A stretch of 19,433 nt of DNA, from assembly GCA_010015655.1 (NCBI GenBank), contig ML976800.1, positions 18,806 to 38,238 on the forward strand, written 5' to 3'. The stretch is from Bimuria novae-zelandiae CBS 107.79 (Eukaryota; Ascomycota; Dothideomycetes; Pleosporales; Didymosphaeriaceae). The position numbers were made by a program, and so were the translations under genes. Positions 1 to 8,780 of this stretch are shown here, in pieces. Positions within the stretch are counted from its first letter, which is position 1. The number at the start of each line of letters is the position of its first letter. Under the pieces are notes generated by a model that was not told the DNA's origin, made no database searches, and saw only the letters and a list, made by a program, of their open reading frames with translations.

Positions 1-1
1 G

Positions 2-1200
2 AATATTATTGACCTAGCGCTAATAGATGAACTAAAACAGAAACCCGCGATGCCGGTGCCGCCGCTAATAAGCAACTACCAATTAAGCGCCGCCTACATG
101 ACCGCGAACCCGAATAACGTGCCAATATTGCCATCCTATCTATCAACGGCAGGTGCGAAAGCATACAAAGATGATAGCGACTATTATAAAGAACGGCTTA
201 AGATCTATAAGATTACAGACCGAGACTACCGAGAACAAGAGGCAGACCTCGATAAGGTGGTCACCTTTCTCTAATCGACAATCTCCGTACACCTGCAGAG
301 TAACTGCTGCATCCCTGGAAATATAATAAAGCAATGGATCAATAACCTCACGATTATAGTTAGGGTTGACTATTAAGACGAACATCGACGAGCAAGGGCA
401 AGATACCAAGAAGCCCTTAAGCTAATAAGAATAGCCAGATTATGGGCTACATGGCTATCTAAGTACGATTATACAGCTATAGAAGCAGAGACTAATTAGG
501 TCCTAGAGCTTTAAAGGCTAGACTTAGTTAAAGAAGACTTTATAAAGGCAGTTATCTATATCGCACTTATATGGGTAACGACCTTCTAGTAACATGGAAG
601 CAGAGATGTAGCTGTCTTACGAAAAAATATAATAAAACTCTTCTAAGACCACATAATCCTGCAGCACCTGATTAAGGGCAAATAAAAGGGCGCTTTTACT
701 ACTGCAGGTTCATCTCTCGCTGACGGTGGTGAATCCACCTAGGCCACAGACAGGGACGCCTCTCTTGTGGATGAAGCAGCATTATCTAAAAGTTAGGGAA
801 GACCTCGGAATTATAAATAATAAAATAATAGTTAACGTACTAAATCTAAGCAGTCGCCTTAGAGCCTTAAGCTAATAGTAGTTAGTGGTAATTATTACCC
901 TGCTTGTAAACTACGCCATAGTCTTCAAGACTGTTTCTATGCCTTTCTAGACAAGCAGCTAGACTAGTTCAAAGCAAACCCTCTTATAGTAAAGCTAGTC
1001 AAGCTTAGGCTAGAACATAATACCAACTTCTAAGAGAAGTTGAGAATGGTGAAAAGACTAAAGTCTTAAACACCTAGAATTAAATTATTGCATACTCCTA
1101 CTCCAACTTGAATTACTAAGGCTAATAATAAGTAACTAGATAGACGCAAGATCACTAAAATCCTAGCGAGCTTTAAAGCTGCATCTATCTACACTAACCT
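2..1200 (+). pseudogene. copia gag (capsid) region, broken
   Basis: The frame is open from base 2 to the TAA at 272-274 and enters from outside the window, so an ATG at base 50 is probably internal. After 274 the same reading continues with repeated TAG/TAA codons. Around 889-955 a degenerate CCHC-type zinc knuckle is visible: a CK-R-HSLQDC-like stretch in which an expected first Cys is now Tyr. Gag would coat the RNA and form the virus-like particle in the cytoplasm. The first 90 codons are much less mutated than what follows. Confidence 0.8.
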
Positions 1201-2660
1201 AAACACGTACCCATTGCGATGCTCAGCCATACTCGATTTAGGCATAACTTGCTATATCTTTAACGACATTAATCGCTTTGTCTCCTACCAGCCACCGGCG
1301 CCGGGAGACTTTATATGGGCAGGGAATACGCAAATATGGATTAAAGGATACAAGAGCGTCTATCTTAACGTATAGAGTGTAAGTGGCAATTAAATAATAT
1401 GGCTAGATAATATCGCCTATTGCCCTAACCTGCTCTGCAATCTTATATTGTTCCGATTACTCCGGAGGCAAGGCCTTTGGTGGGACACAAGGGCAGACCT
1501 AATAACTCTAAAGAGAAGAGATAATACTGTACTAGTAGAACTTTAAGAGTTGCATAGACAGTGGGTGCTAGAACATAGGACAAGGCTAGTAGGTGGTACT
1601 CCTACTAAAGCTGCGCATGCCACCCACAAGACCAACACACGCACTAAACAAAGACCGTAGAGGGCAGATGCATTAACCTGGCACTAATAATTAGGCTATC
1701 TAGGCCCTTAGGCTCTCGAATATCTCGTATAGTAATCTAAGGGAGTAAAGATTAAAGGCCTACCTACTATTAAGTGTGACGCCTGCGGCAAAGCAAAACT
1801 AAAATGGCAAATACGCTGGCAAGCTAGAGACCTAACTAAAGGCTCTGGTGAGCGAGTCGCAATTGATTTTCACGACTACAAAGTAGACAGCTTAATAAGA
1901 GAGAAGAGCTAAATACTAATTACTAATTAATTCTCTAGCTTTGCATAGGACTTCTACTTTAAGGATAATCGCCCAGCATGATCTATTATTAAGCAACTTA
2001 GTACCTTTATACTATTTATAAGAGTACAATATAATGTTATGGTGAAAGTAATTAAATCTAATAATAAGATCTTCTTTGTTAAGGCAGACGTTAAGAAGTA
2101 GTGCTTAGTATAAGATATTAGAATTAAGCCTTTAGCACCCGATACTTAAGCATAAAATAGAGGGGCTAAACGCTTAGGGGGTATAATTAAGGAGAAAGCG
2201 CGTGCGATGCGACTTAACTCTAACCTACCCTAGTAAATATAGCCTAAGATTACCTAAGCTACAGTCTACCTCTATAATTGAACCCTAAACTACGCTAATT
2301 AATAGCGATCACCATACAAAGTGTTCTTTATAACAGTAGCTCTTTAGAACGGCGTTGTTACTTAACTAAAGAAGCCTAATTAAGCTTACTTAAAAGCCTA
2401 TAGCTGCAAAGCCTTCGCTATAACTAATAACACTAAACGTGGCAAGAGCAAGCTCCAACGGCTGGACCCTAAAGCTTAGATAGGCTATCTAGTTGGCTAC
2501 AGATTAACTAATATCTGGAGGATATAGATCCCCTCCCTAGTAAAGACAATTAGTACTCGCGACATAATATTCGACGAGGATACTGTGTTCTTAGGCAAAA
2601 CTAAAGACCTAATAGACAACCTTATGCATAGTATATTAGAAGAAATAGCAGCCTAGGTAT
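1201..2660 (+). pseudogene. copia protease and integrase region, broken
   Basis: At about 1232 the protease active-site segment reads LDLGITCYIFND, a mutated form of the usual DSGATCHI; the catalytic Asp survives but the Ser and Ala after it are gone. At about 1776 a CDACGKAK stretch marks the end of the GAG-pre-integrase zinc-binding segment. At about 1858 AIDFHDY marks the first catalytic Asp of the integrase core. Further on, about 2290-2600, integrase-C-terminal-like sequence (SPYKVFF, then GYLVGYR and IIFDED) is seen. Dozens of in-frame stops interrupt it. In a live copy the protease cuts Gag-Pol and the integrase inserts the cDNA. Confidence 0.85.
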
Positions 2661-3089
2661 AATTAATAAAGTTACCTCCCTTACCTTAATAAGAGTAAGC
2701 CACTGAGTCCTTCTTTAAAGATAAGACAATTAGTAAAGCGTTAAAGGAAGAGGTTGAAGGAGCTCCTAAGTATAGGCAAGATAGGAAAGCTGGGTACGAA
2801 TATCTAACGCCTCCCTTAACGCCGCTACTAGTAACACTCCTTGCATAATTAATAGCAGGAGATAATTAGCTTAAACTATCGCTAGTAGTGTAAACAGGGT
2901 AGTTATAAACAAGCCCATGGGCCGCAGCCTTTATGGCAGGCACCGAAGCCGGCAGTAGCGGCAAATACAAGGGCAAGGCTCTTGATAAGGCGCAGCTTCG
3001 ACGAATAATTATATTAGGCAAGAAACCACATCGAAGTGTACTCTTAAAGCCACCCACATGTTGAAGCAAGCTCGAGGATCACCCACTCC

Positions 3090-4700
3090 ATAATATGTGG
3101 AAGGAAGCCGAGCGATCTTATCTCTAGAGCTATAAGGAAATAAAGTCCTAGAGTAAGGTTGCAGTAGCTCTAATAAGAGCATTAGGTTATCAGATTCTCG
3201 ACTACATGTAAGTATATATCTACAAGTTTAATAAGCACTATTAATTACAGAAATATAAGGCGAGATTAGTAGTGCGAGGCAATTAATAGCGGCACCTTAA
3301 CTTATAAGAAACCTATGCCGCAACGCTGGCAGGACGATCATTTCGCATGCTCATGGCAATAGCTGCACGATTTGACCTAGAACTAATTCAATACGACGTC
3401 ACGAACGCCTTCGTACATGCAAAGCTCGATAGAGAGATCTACATGAGGATGCCCCGCGGATATACGCGAGTAGGCACAGTCCTGCAATTGCATAAGGCGC
3501 TCTATGGATTACGTATCTCTCTATTACTATGGCAGAGGGAGTTCACATCTACGCTCCGCAACATGGGCTTCACTATAGTCCCCTATAAGCTATGTTGTCT
3601 TATTAAAGATGGCCTTATTCTTTTCTTTTACGTGGACGACCTAATTATCGCCTACCACAAAAATTAAGAGCACGTAGCTAAAGGAGCTATAGTAAAAATA
3701 AGTACTAAGTTCTCCCTTACTGGCGGGAAAGATCTGTAGTGGTTCCTAAGGATTAAAATTATTAGGGATTGCCTAAATAGAAAGATTTAGCTTTTACAAG
3801 CCTTATACATCGACAAAATATCGCGCCTTATTAATCACCATAAGATTCGCTACGATACCCTAATAGCAGCAGTCGAACTGCTCCCACGCTTAGGGCTCGC
3901 TAGCAAGGCTGAAGTCAATCAATATTAACAAAAGATAGGATTAATCCTCTACGCTGCGGTAACCACGCGACCAAATATTGCCTTTATAAGCTCCTAATTA
4001 TCACGATTCCTATCTAACCCAGGCAAAGAGCACTAAGTAGCTACCAATCAAGTTCTCCTCTACCTTGCTAATACTAGATCATTAGGCCTTTAGCTTGGGG
4101 GTGCAGATACTTTAGAAGTGGCGAGTGACGCGTTCTTTACTAATAATACGCTCGACCGCAAGAGCTCGCAAGGATATATTATTAAACTATTTAGCGGCCT
4201 AATTACCTAGAAAGCAAACAAGCAGGACATAGTTACTATATTAATAACTAAAGCTAAATTACTAGCACTATTACAGGTGGCGAAGGAGGCTCTATTCACA
4301 TCCTAATTACTAAAGGAGCTAAAGATTAACCTTAGCAATTCCCTTATTACGATTAATTGCGATAACTAGTAAATAATCCGACTTATCACCGAAGAGATTA
4401 CCAAGCTGCAGACGAAGCTCCGTTATGTTAATATTTATAATCACTAGCTAAGACAAGAAGTCGCATTTAGGACAATTAAGGTAGACTATTAATAATCAGA
4501 GGACATAGTTGCGGACGGACTTATAAAGGCCCTGCTAGCTAATAAGTAGAGCAAGTTCCTGGATAAATTAGGACTTACAGAGATTAAGGATATAATTACA
4601 AATAAAGAAGTTAATCTGCTCGAGCTAGAGCAAAGGATAGAGGCCTTTGAGGTTAAACTAAGATAGGACTATCTAATCACTAACGAATAGTCTCTAGCTT
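3090..4700 (+). pseudogene. copia reverse transcriptase and RNase H region, broken
   Basis: RVT_2-type reverse transcriptase. A stretch of 106 codons (3347-3667) is still open and carries QYDVTNAFVHAKLDREIYM and the catalytic YVDD at 3629-3640. RNase H follows, with SDAFFTNNT near 4125, a QGYIIKLFSG segment near 4168, TWKANKQD-like sequence with Trp changed to stop near 4205, and ADGLIKALLANK near 4511. Stops on either side make it inactive. The 3347-3540 part is more GC-rich and far less mutated than its flanks. Confidence 0.9.
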
Positions 4701-4717
4701 AAGGATAAGCCTAAGCT

Positions 4718-4724
4718 AAGGGGG
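4718..4724 (+). other. polypurine tract of the copia element
   Basis: AAGGGGG sits directly before the TG of the 3' LTR, where plus-strand DNA synthesis is primed in LTR retrotransposons. It is short, but its position is right. Confidence 0.6.
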
Positions 4725-4921
4725 TGTGTCCGATTATATGGCCCCTTGCACATACGAAGGTAGCTGGCGCAACCCTACATAAAGAGACTTTGCTAGCAGT
4801 CCGGTTTATCCGCACGATTCTGGGCGGGACAAAGGGCGACTCTCCTTACTTAACGGAAATAGATTAGCGTCTTAACGTGAGACGTAAGGATAAAAGAGCC
4901 TTACATTCTTGCAAAGACACA
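4725..4921 (+). repeat. 3' long terminal repeat of the copia element (197 bp)
   Basis: The segment begins TGTGTC and ends GACACA, a perfect 6-bp terminal inverted repeat with canonical TG...CA ends, and starts right after the polypurine tract. The length is in the range of short copia LTRs. Base 4922 onward (TGAAA) would be one copy of the 5-bp target duplication. The partner LTR is not in the window, so identity between the two cannot be checked here. Confidence 0.75.
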
Positions 4922-4937
4922 TGAAAAGAAGAATCAA

Positions 4938-5503
4938 TTACTTTTCCATCTCATCAAAAACACCCTTTAATCTGACAACAGCACTACCATGGTATTCTTC
5001 ACGCTGCTGCAGGTCAAGGACTTTGTCCTTCTTCTTGTGCTTTTGTTTGAGCTTAAGCGCGTTTTGAAGCCCGTTGTTCTCCTCTCTCAGAAGCTCATTG
5101 GTGACCTGAAGGTGGTGAAAAGACTCGGAGATCTTCTGCGCTTTTCTCTGCTCCCCATCCTTTACAACCTGATCAACAACACGTCTAATCTTCCTCCAGT
5201 CTGCTTCGATAAGCGGAGAGCTTTGTGGCTCTTGCTCATCATCTTCTTCTGATGTTCTTGGTGTCTTTGGGCGGAATCTCTTGAGTACAGCTTCGCGATC
5301 CATAGGGAAGATTCCAGTGGCTTCAAAGGACTTCAGAATAAGCTTCTCCGTCATAGTGCTGGTCCAGGCGGCCCAGAACAGCAAGAAGAAGTCGCCTTTA
5401 GTGATAGAAACAAGGCCTTGAGTCTTGAAGATGTGGGCAGAAAGCTCTTTTGAGTAACTGGCTGCGAGAGGTGAGAAACAAACCACATCAAGAGGCTGCT
5501 CCT
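4938..5503 (-). pseudogene. C-terminal remnant of a pogo/Fot-type (DDE_1) transposase
   Basis: On the minus strand the frame is open from 5549 to the TAA at 4938-4940. Recognisable family sequence begins at QPLDVVCFSPL and continues through SKELSAHIFK, ITKGDFFLLFWAAW, and FEATGIFPMDREAVLKRF, the end of the DDE_1 superfamily-endonuclease domain of fungal pogo-like transposases. A charged, coiled-coil-like tail follows. The N-terminal DNA-binding domain and the catalytic Asp residues are missing: upstream of about 5504 the homology stops abruptly, and the residues between the first Met and QPLDVV do not look like the family. The copia LTR ends only 16 bp beyond its stop codon. Best read as a dead fragment. 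Confidence 0.85.
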
Positions 5504-6883
5504 CAATCCAACAGCACCACCATTTTCCGAACTTGAATTGGATCAGCATATGTATATGGATCTAACATGAGCTGTACATACCGTCGAATGGGAGTACTCA
5601 GGGCCTGCGTAAACAAGTAGATGACTCCAAGAAGAAAAAGAAACTTGCGCAGCAAGACTAAGTGCATGGCTTGTACCTGAGTGCTTCAAGCACTTATATC
5701 AAATGAGTGTTTGTATAACAGTAAAGACGGTTCGAAAAGAGTGACAAAGTATTACCAAAAGGAGTGACCGAAAGAGAATGCAGTACAATAGAGAAGGATA
5801 TAATGAACTTAAGTTCACGAATTGAAGGCCACTAGGGGTTTACATGTCTCTGCTCATCTCGACTGTGCCGTCGGACACCTGGGTCTACCTGCATTGAGTC
5901 AGGCGGATGACCGCCGCCAGATGCACAATACTTCTCGGAGTATGTTCAGCTCAGCTGATCCCCGCCAGCGCTGTATATCTCCGTGTGATTTCAGTTTGCC
6001 ATGCTTGAACCCCCGCTTGTGACCATCTCAGATTTGATCAGTACCATACCTAGGCAGGTAACAACATAATATGCCATAAAGGCATTGACTGCATTCGGTA
6101 CATATGGCACTAATCAAAATTTTCCAGTATTCATCCTGATACTGAAATGACTTGGGTTTCCAAGTTCAAATCATTTCACATAAAGTGACGCCTACCGTGC
6201 CTCGCCCGGCCGCAGTGCGACATTGAATGCCCGGTTGCGAGTTCCTGCTAATCCGCAGAAACAATTGTGCCCAATAGCCGACCATTCAAAGTCCGGATGT
6301 TTGAGACACGCTTTACGTCGACTGTTTTGGATTCTCTGCATTCGGGTGGCACAGTTGCTCGATACTCGGTCTTGTCCGCTAGCTTTCTCGCCCCATCGAG
6401 AGCTGACAGCGAGGCGGGGCTGCAACCGCAGAGCTCACTTACCAAGAAGTCTTCGGGAACATTGAGGTAATTTTGGCCATATAGTACGTGCGGCTGTTTG
6501 CGCTGTCGCCCCAAAGTCTCGGGGTTTGCATGCATGTGTGCACATGGTTCGTCTAGCCCCGCCTCGCCGGGTCCACCACGGCGTGACCACGAGTGTATAA
6601 AGGTACCAAGCCAGGCTGACACCAAAGTACCTCACCCAAGCCGGCCACGGGCTTCGTCTATCAGCCTCGGGACACGAGGAAGCGTTGATACAATCTTTAG
6701 ACCGTTCGGGACCTGTAGCCGGTTTCTCACTCTACCAGGTGGACCGCGGCCCTACACCCGCGCGGCTAAGCACATACATCCCTACGTCTCAAGGTCGGTA
6801 GTTTCAAACCTCAAAAGTGCGTAGGTAAAAGTTTCTTCCACTAGATCTCGGAAACATAGGTGCCACCTGACAGCAACATAGAC
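5504..6883. other. stretch without a recognised gene
   Basis: I find no protein I recognise on either strand. 5680-5694 is a small perfect palindrome (AGTGCTT, one base, AAGCACT). From about 6190 to 6640 the sequence becomes GC-richer, and several overlapping frames on both strands stay open for 60-125 codons without any recognisable motif, which is what GC-rich noncoding DNA gives. The part nearest 6884 is presumably promoter and leader of the orphan gene. Confidence 0.5.
6596..6601 (+). promoter_or_regulatory. possible TATA box
   Basis: TATAAA, in the context GTGTATAAAGG, lies 288 bp before the likely ATG of the orphan gene at 6884. It is the clearest TATA-like site in this intergenic stretch; it would imply a leader of about 250 bases. 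Sequence match only. Confidence 0.3.
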
Positions 6884-7194
6884 ATGGAGCCCGACCCAGA
6901 CTGCGTCCCCCTCCACGACCAACTCTTCTCATTCCCAAACACCCCGCTCGGCTTCACAATTTACCGCCTCATCTACAAAGATGGCGACTCCTGGGCGCGC
7001 TTCATGTCCTACTTCCAGCACCTCGTACACCAGAAGCTCGAGAAGCGCGGCGAAGAGGCCCTCATACCACACCTAGCGTGGGACGTCCACTCAGACCCAG
7101 CCCTAGAAGACGCGTCGTCAGCAGAAGTTCGCTCGTCAGTATCGTCCATTCGATCTCCTGCTCCGCGTGTTCTGACTTTCCCAACCAGACACTT

Positions 7195-7207
7195 CCTCAC
7201 GCACCTC
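7195..7207 (+). repeat. 13-bp direct repeat, left copy (target-site duplication)
   Basis: CCTCACGCACCTC occurs here and again at 7810-7822. Both copies encode the same LTHL in the same codon phase, 615 bp (205 codons) apart. One copy is most simply the original gene sequence and the other its duplicate. Confidence 0.75.
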
Positions 7208-7809
7208 AGGAACACCAAAATCGTGATTCCACCCACACGACCGTGTGGGGGGTTCCTGTAGTATGAAATTGTTCGCCTGAACAAGCTGATTACTAGAATC
7301 ACGTTCTTTATCCGCAAAAAGCTGGCGCTGTTGCGATAAAGAGACCAAAGCCAAGATGCAGAGTTTTCGCTCTGCCAAGACTTGGTCAAAACCTTTCACC
7401 CAAACTAAGTACCGCTCAGGCGACTACTACTACTTGTTCAAGCTTGAGGTTTTCCCCTACGAGGTTTTTACTCAAGGTACAAGGCAGCTTGCTAACTCGT
7501 ACGAGGTCCTACTTCGTACGAGGTAGGGGGAGGAAGACAGTACGGGAGCAGAGCTACAAGGGCGAGGGAGAGAGGGGCAGGACAACAACACCCTCACAGA
7601 TGAGGGCCGGCTACTATAGGTATCTAGGTGCCTGTAGTAGCAGGTAGACCTATTAAAGGGAGGATGGGCTATGTACAACAAGGCTACTGTGGTAGCCAGC
7701 CGGCAGGCACGAAATGCTTTCTGTAAATACAGCTTAGCACGTCCCCATGCCCCATGGGAGGCTAGAACATTATGTTCCTGGACGTTAATCAATACTACTA
7801 CTACTACTA
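7208..7809 (+). mobile_element. 602-bp insertion with (ACT)n end, probably a retroposon
   Basis: The segment lies exactly between two 13-bp direct repeats. It starts with a strong self-complementary stretch: AGGAAC at 7208-7213 pairs with GTTCCT at 7252-7257, and CCCACACG at 7232-7239 with CGTGTGGG at 7242-7249. It ends in a run of ACT triplets (7794-7809). A simple-repeat tail plus a long target duplication is typical of LINE- or SINE-type retroposition. A second ACT run at 7423-7434 and TG...CA ends at 7435-7791 suggest that a second element sits inside the tail; without it the insertion would be about 240 bp, a SINE-like length. I see no convincing polymerase III A or B box, so the class stays open. 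Confidence 0.6.
7435..7791 (+). mobile_element. possible solo LTR nested in the (ACT)n tail
   Basis: This 357-bp unit begins TGTTCAAG and ends GTTAATCA, so it has the TG...CA ends of an LTR. The five bases before it are CTACT and the five after it ATACT, a 5-bp duplication with one mismatch, though both lie in ACT repeats and so mean little. Inside are repeated TACGAGGT motifs (about 7457, 7499, 7517) but no coding sequence I recognise. The alternative is that the entire 602 bp is one element. Confidence 0.4.
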
Positions 7810-7822
7810 CCTCACGCACCTC
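7810..7822 (+). repeat. 13-bp direct repeat, right copy
   Basis: Second copy of CCTCACGCACCTC; see the left copy at 7195. It directly follows the ACT run and directly precedes the resumed coding sequence of the orphan gene. Confidence 0.75.
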
Positions 7823-8272
7823 TCCACCCTCACAACCACCAAACGCATCGGCCTCACCTCATCCTTCGAAGACAAGGCCGGTCTCGGGAGCTCCTTCGTC
7901 GCCGGCATCCCACGGCACATGGCGTGTCTAGCCGTCTCTCAGCGGTACGTCGACCGCTGCCTGCGCGACGCCGAGTCCGACGACGCCGGCGGCATCGAGA
8001 GGGGGTACGTGATGCTAGTATCCATTGACGAGGAGGAAGGGCACACGCACATCGCACTGTCTTCCGTGTTCCCGCGAATGTACTCGCTGCTTGGGGGGCC
8101 GGGGTGGGACGCGGTTGTTGGGGAGAGCGTGTTTGGCGAGTAGGTGGACTGGTGGTGTGAACGTGGTGCTTCTATTTTGCTTTATACCTGGGTATACCCG
8201 CAAACCCGCTTCTCCACAACCCGAAAACGCCAATCTATCATATCGTAATCTTCCATTTCCATCAACATCCCC

Positions 8273-8616
8273 TCACTGTGCCTTCGCAGCAGCCTCCCTC
8301 TTCTTCGCCTCCATCTTCGCCTCCTTCTCCACGCGCTGATACCACGCCTCGGCGCCGATGCCGCCAAACACCAGGCTCACACCCGCCCACTGCATGCCCG
8401 TGACCTGGTGCCCGAACAGCACCACGCTCATCAGCATCGTCAGCATCTTGAGCGTCACGGTCACTGTAACGAGCAGGAGCGAGGAGAAGTGCGCCAGCGT
8501 GTGGAAGATGAACACCTGACCGATGGCGCCGCATGCCGCGAACGCGAGGACGTCCCATCCGACAGCCGGGTACGTCGTTACAAAGTTGATGGCGTTGGTG
8601 AGTTCGTTTCCGGATG
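8273..8616 (-). pseudogene. HUT1: 3' fragment of a HUT1-type UDP-galactose/nucleotide-sugar transporter
   Basis: The 114 codons ending at the TGA (8273-8275) read [12 protein letters not shown], then AFAACGAIGQVFIFHTL, LLVTVTVTLKMLTMLMSVV, FGHQVTGMQWAGVSLVFGGIGAEAW and a Lys/Ala-rich tail. This is the C-terminal end of the SLC35B/UAA transporter family (yeast Hut1), which moves nucleotide sugars across the ER or Golgi membrane. It spans the last membrane segments and the cytosolic tail. The family is usually about 350-450 residues, so most of the protein is missing. Similarity stops exactly at 8616/8617, the tip of the hAT terminal repeat. A longer frame continues to 8758 only by reading into the transposon. 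The gene's 5' part is not elsewhere in the window. It cannot work as a transporter. Confidence 0.85.
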
Positions 8617-8641
8617 CAGCGCGTCCAACGTACCGTAGTAC
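8617..8641 (+). repeat. hAT left terminal inverted repeat
   Basis: Outer ten bases CAGCGCGTCC, one variable base (A here), then ACGTACCGTAGTAC. Pairs with 12480-12504 in inverted orientation with a single mismatch. Confidence 0.88.
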
Positions 8642-8780
8642 GAGCAAATTGAGGCTATCGTGAGGTACGTACGGCTCGATTCTTGGTGTTGTACGTACGG
8701 TTATAACTGAAAATCCTTCATGTACGAGTCGTAGTCGTAGTACGGCCGCTTTGACCATATACGGACCGTAGTTATACCTA
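8642..8780. repeat. left subterminal GTACG/CGTAC motif cluster of the hAT
   Basis: Within about 140 bp there are repeated short motifs such as GTACGTACGG (near 8672 and 8691), GTACGAG, GTACGGCCG and CGGACCGTAG, in both orientations. Clusters of short subterminal repeats are known transposase-binding regions in hAT elements; that role is inferred here. The stretch TGAGGTACG inside the left end also occurs just inside the right end. Confidence 0.6.

Larger units (their letters stand above)
1..4921 (+). mobile_element. Ty1/copia LTR retrotransposon, RIP-degraded, 5' end outside window
   Basis: One element runs from the left edge to the end of its 3' LTR. In order I can read gag, a degenerate zinc knuckle, aspartic protease, GAG-pre-integrase and integrase, reverse transcriptase and RNase H; integrase before reverse transcriptase is the copia (Pseudoviridae-like) order. 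The coding strand is saturated with TAA and TAG where the family has Gln or Trp codons, with a few TGA, and many other changes are C-to-T or G-to-A. The sequence is rich in TpA. This is the expected mark of fungal RIP acting on CpA. The element cannot make its own proteins. The 5' LTR should lie to the left of the window. Confidence 0.93.
6884..8143 (+). pseudogene. small Pleosporales orphan-family protein, split by an insertion
   Basis: The first part (6884-7207) reads MEPDPDCVPLHDQLFSFPN, then a GFTIYRLIYKDGDSWARFM stretch and LIPHLAWDVHSDPALEDAS. The last part (from 7823) reads to PRHMACLAVSQRYVDRC, GYVMLVSID and FPRMYSLLGGPGWDAV before the TAG at 8141-8143. I recognise this layout (W..FM near the start, a 'DPALE.AS..EVR' segment, a CL.V segment, a final P+.Y..L..GW) from a large, uncharacterised family of about 200-230 residues in Pleosporales; no function is known to me. 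Removing 615 bp at the 13-bp repeat (7195-7207 and 7810-7822) joins the halves in the same codon phase, giving 214 codons, the family's usual length. I place the start at ATG 6884. As it stands the gene is broken by the TAG at 7259. Confidence 0.72.

Noticed and set aside
6192..6640. Overlapping frames of 66-125 codons on both strands
   Set aside because: No recognisable motif, both strands equally open, and GC-rich sequence gives such frames by chance; more likely promoter or intergenic.
6860..6862. GTG as start of the orphan gene
   Set aside because: Fungal nuclear genes rarely start at GTG, and an in-frame ATG at 6884 begins the part that resembles the family.
7794..7810. ACT triplet run as a coding Tyr repeat of the orphan gene
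   Set aside because: It lies outside the frame that joins the two gene halves at the 13-bp repeat and looks like a retroposon tail.
8617..8758. Extension of the HUT1 frame to an ATG at 8758
   Set aside because: The extra codons come from the hAT end and its GTACG repeats, not from a transporter gene.
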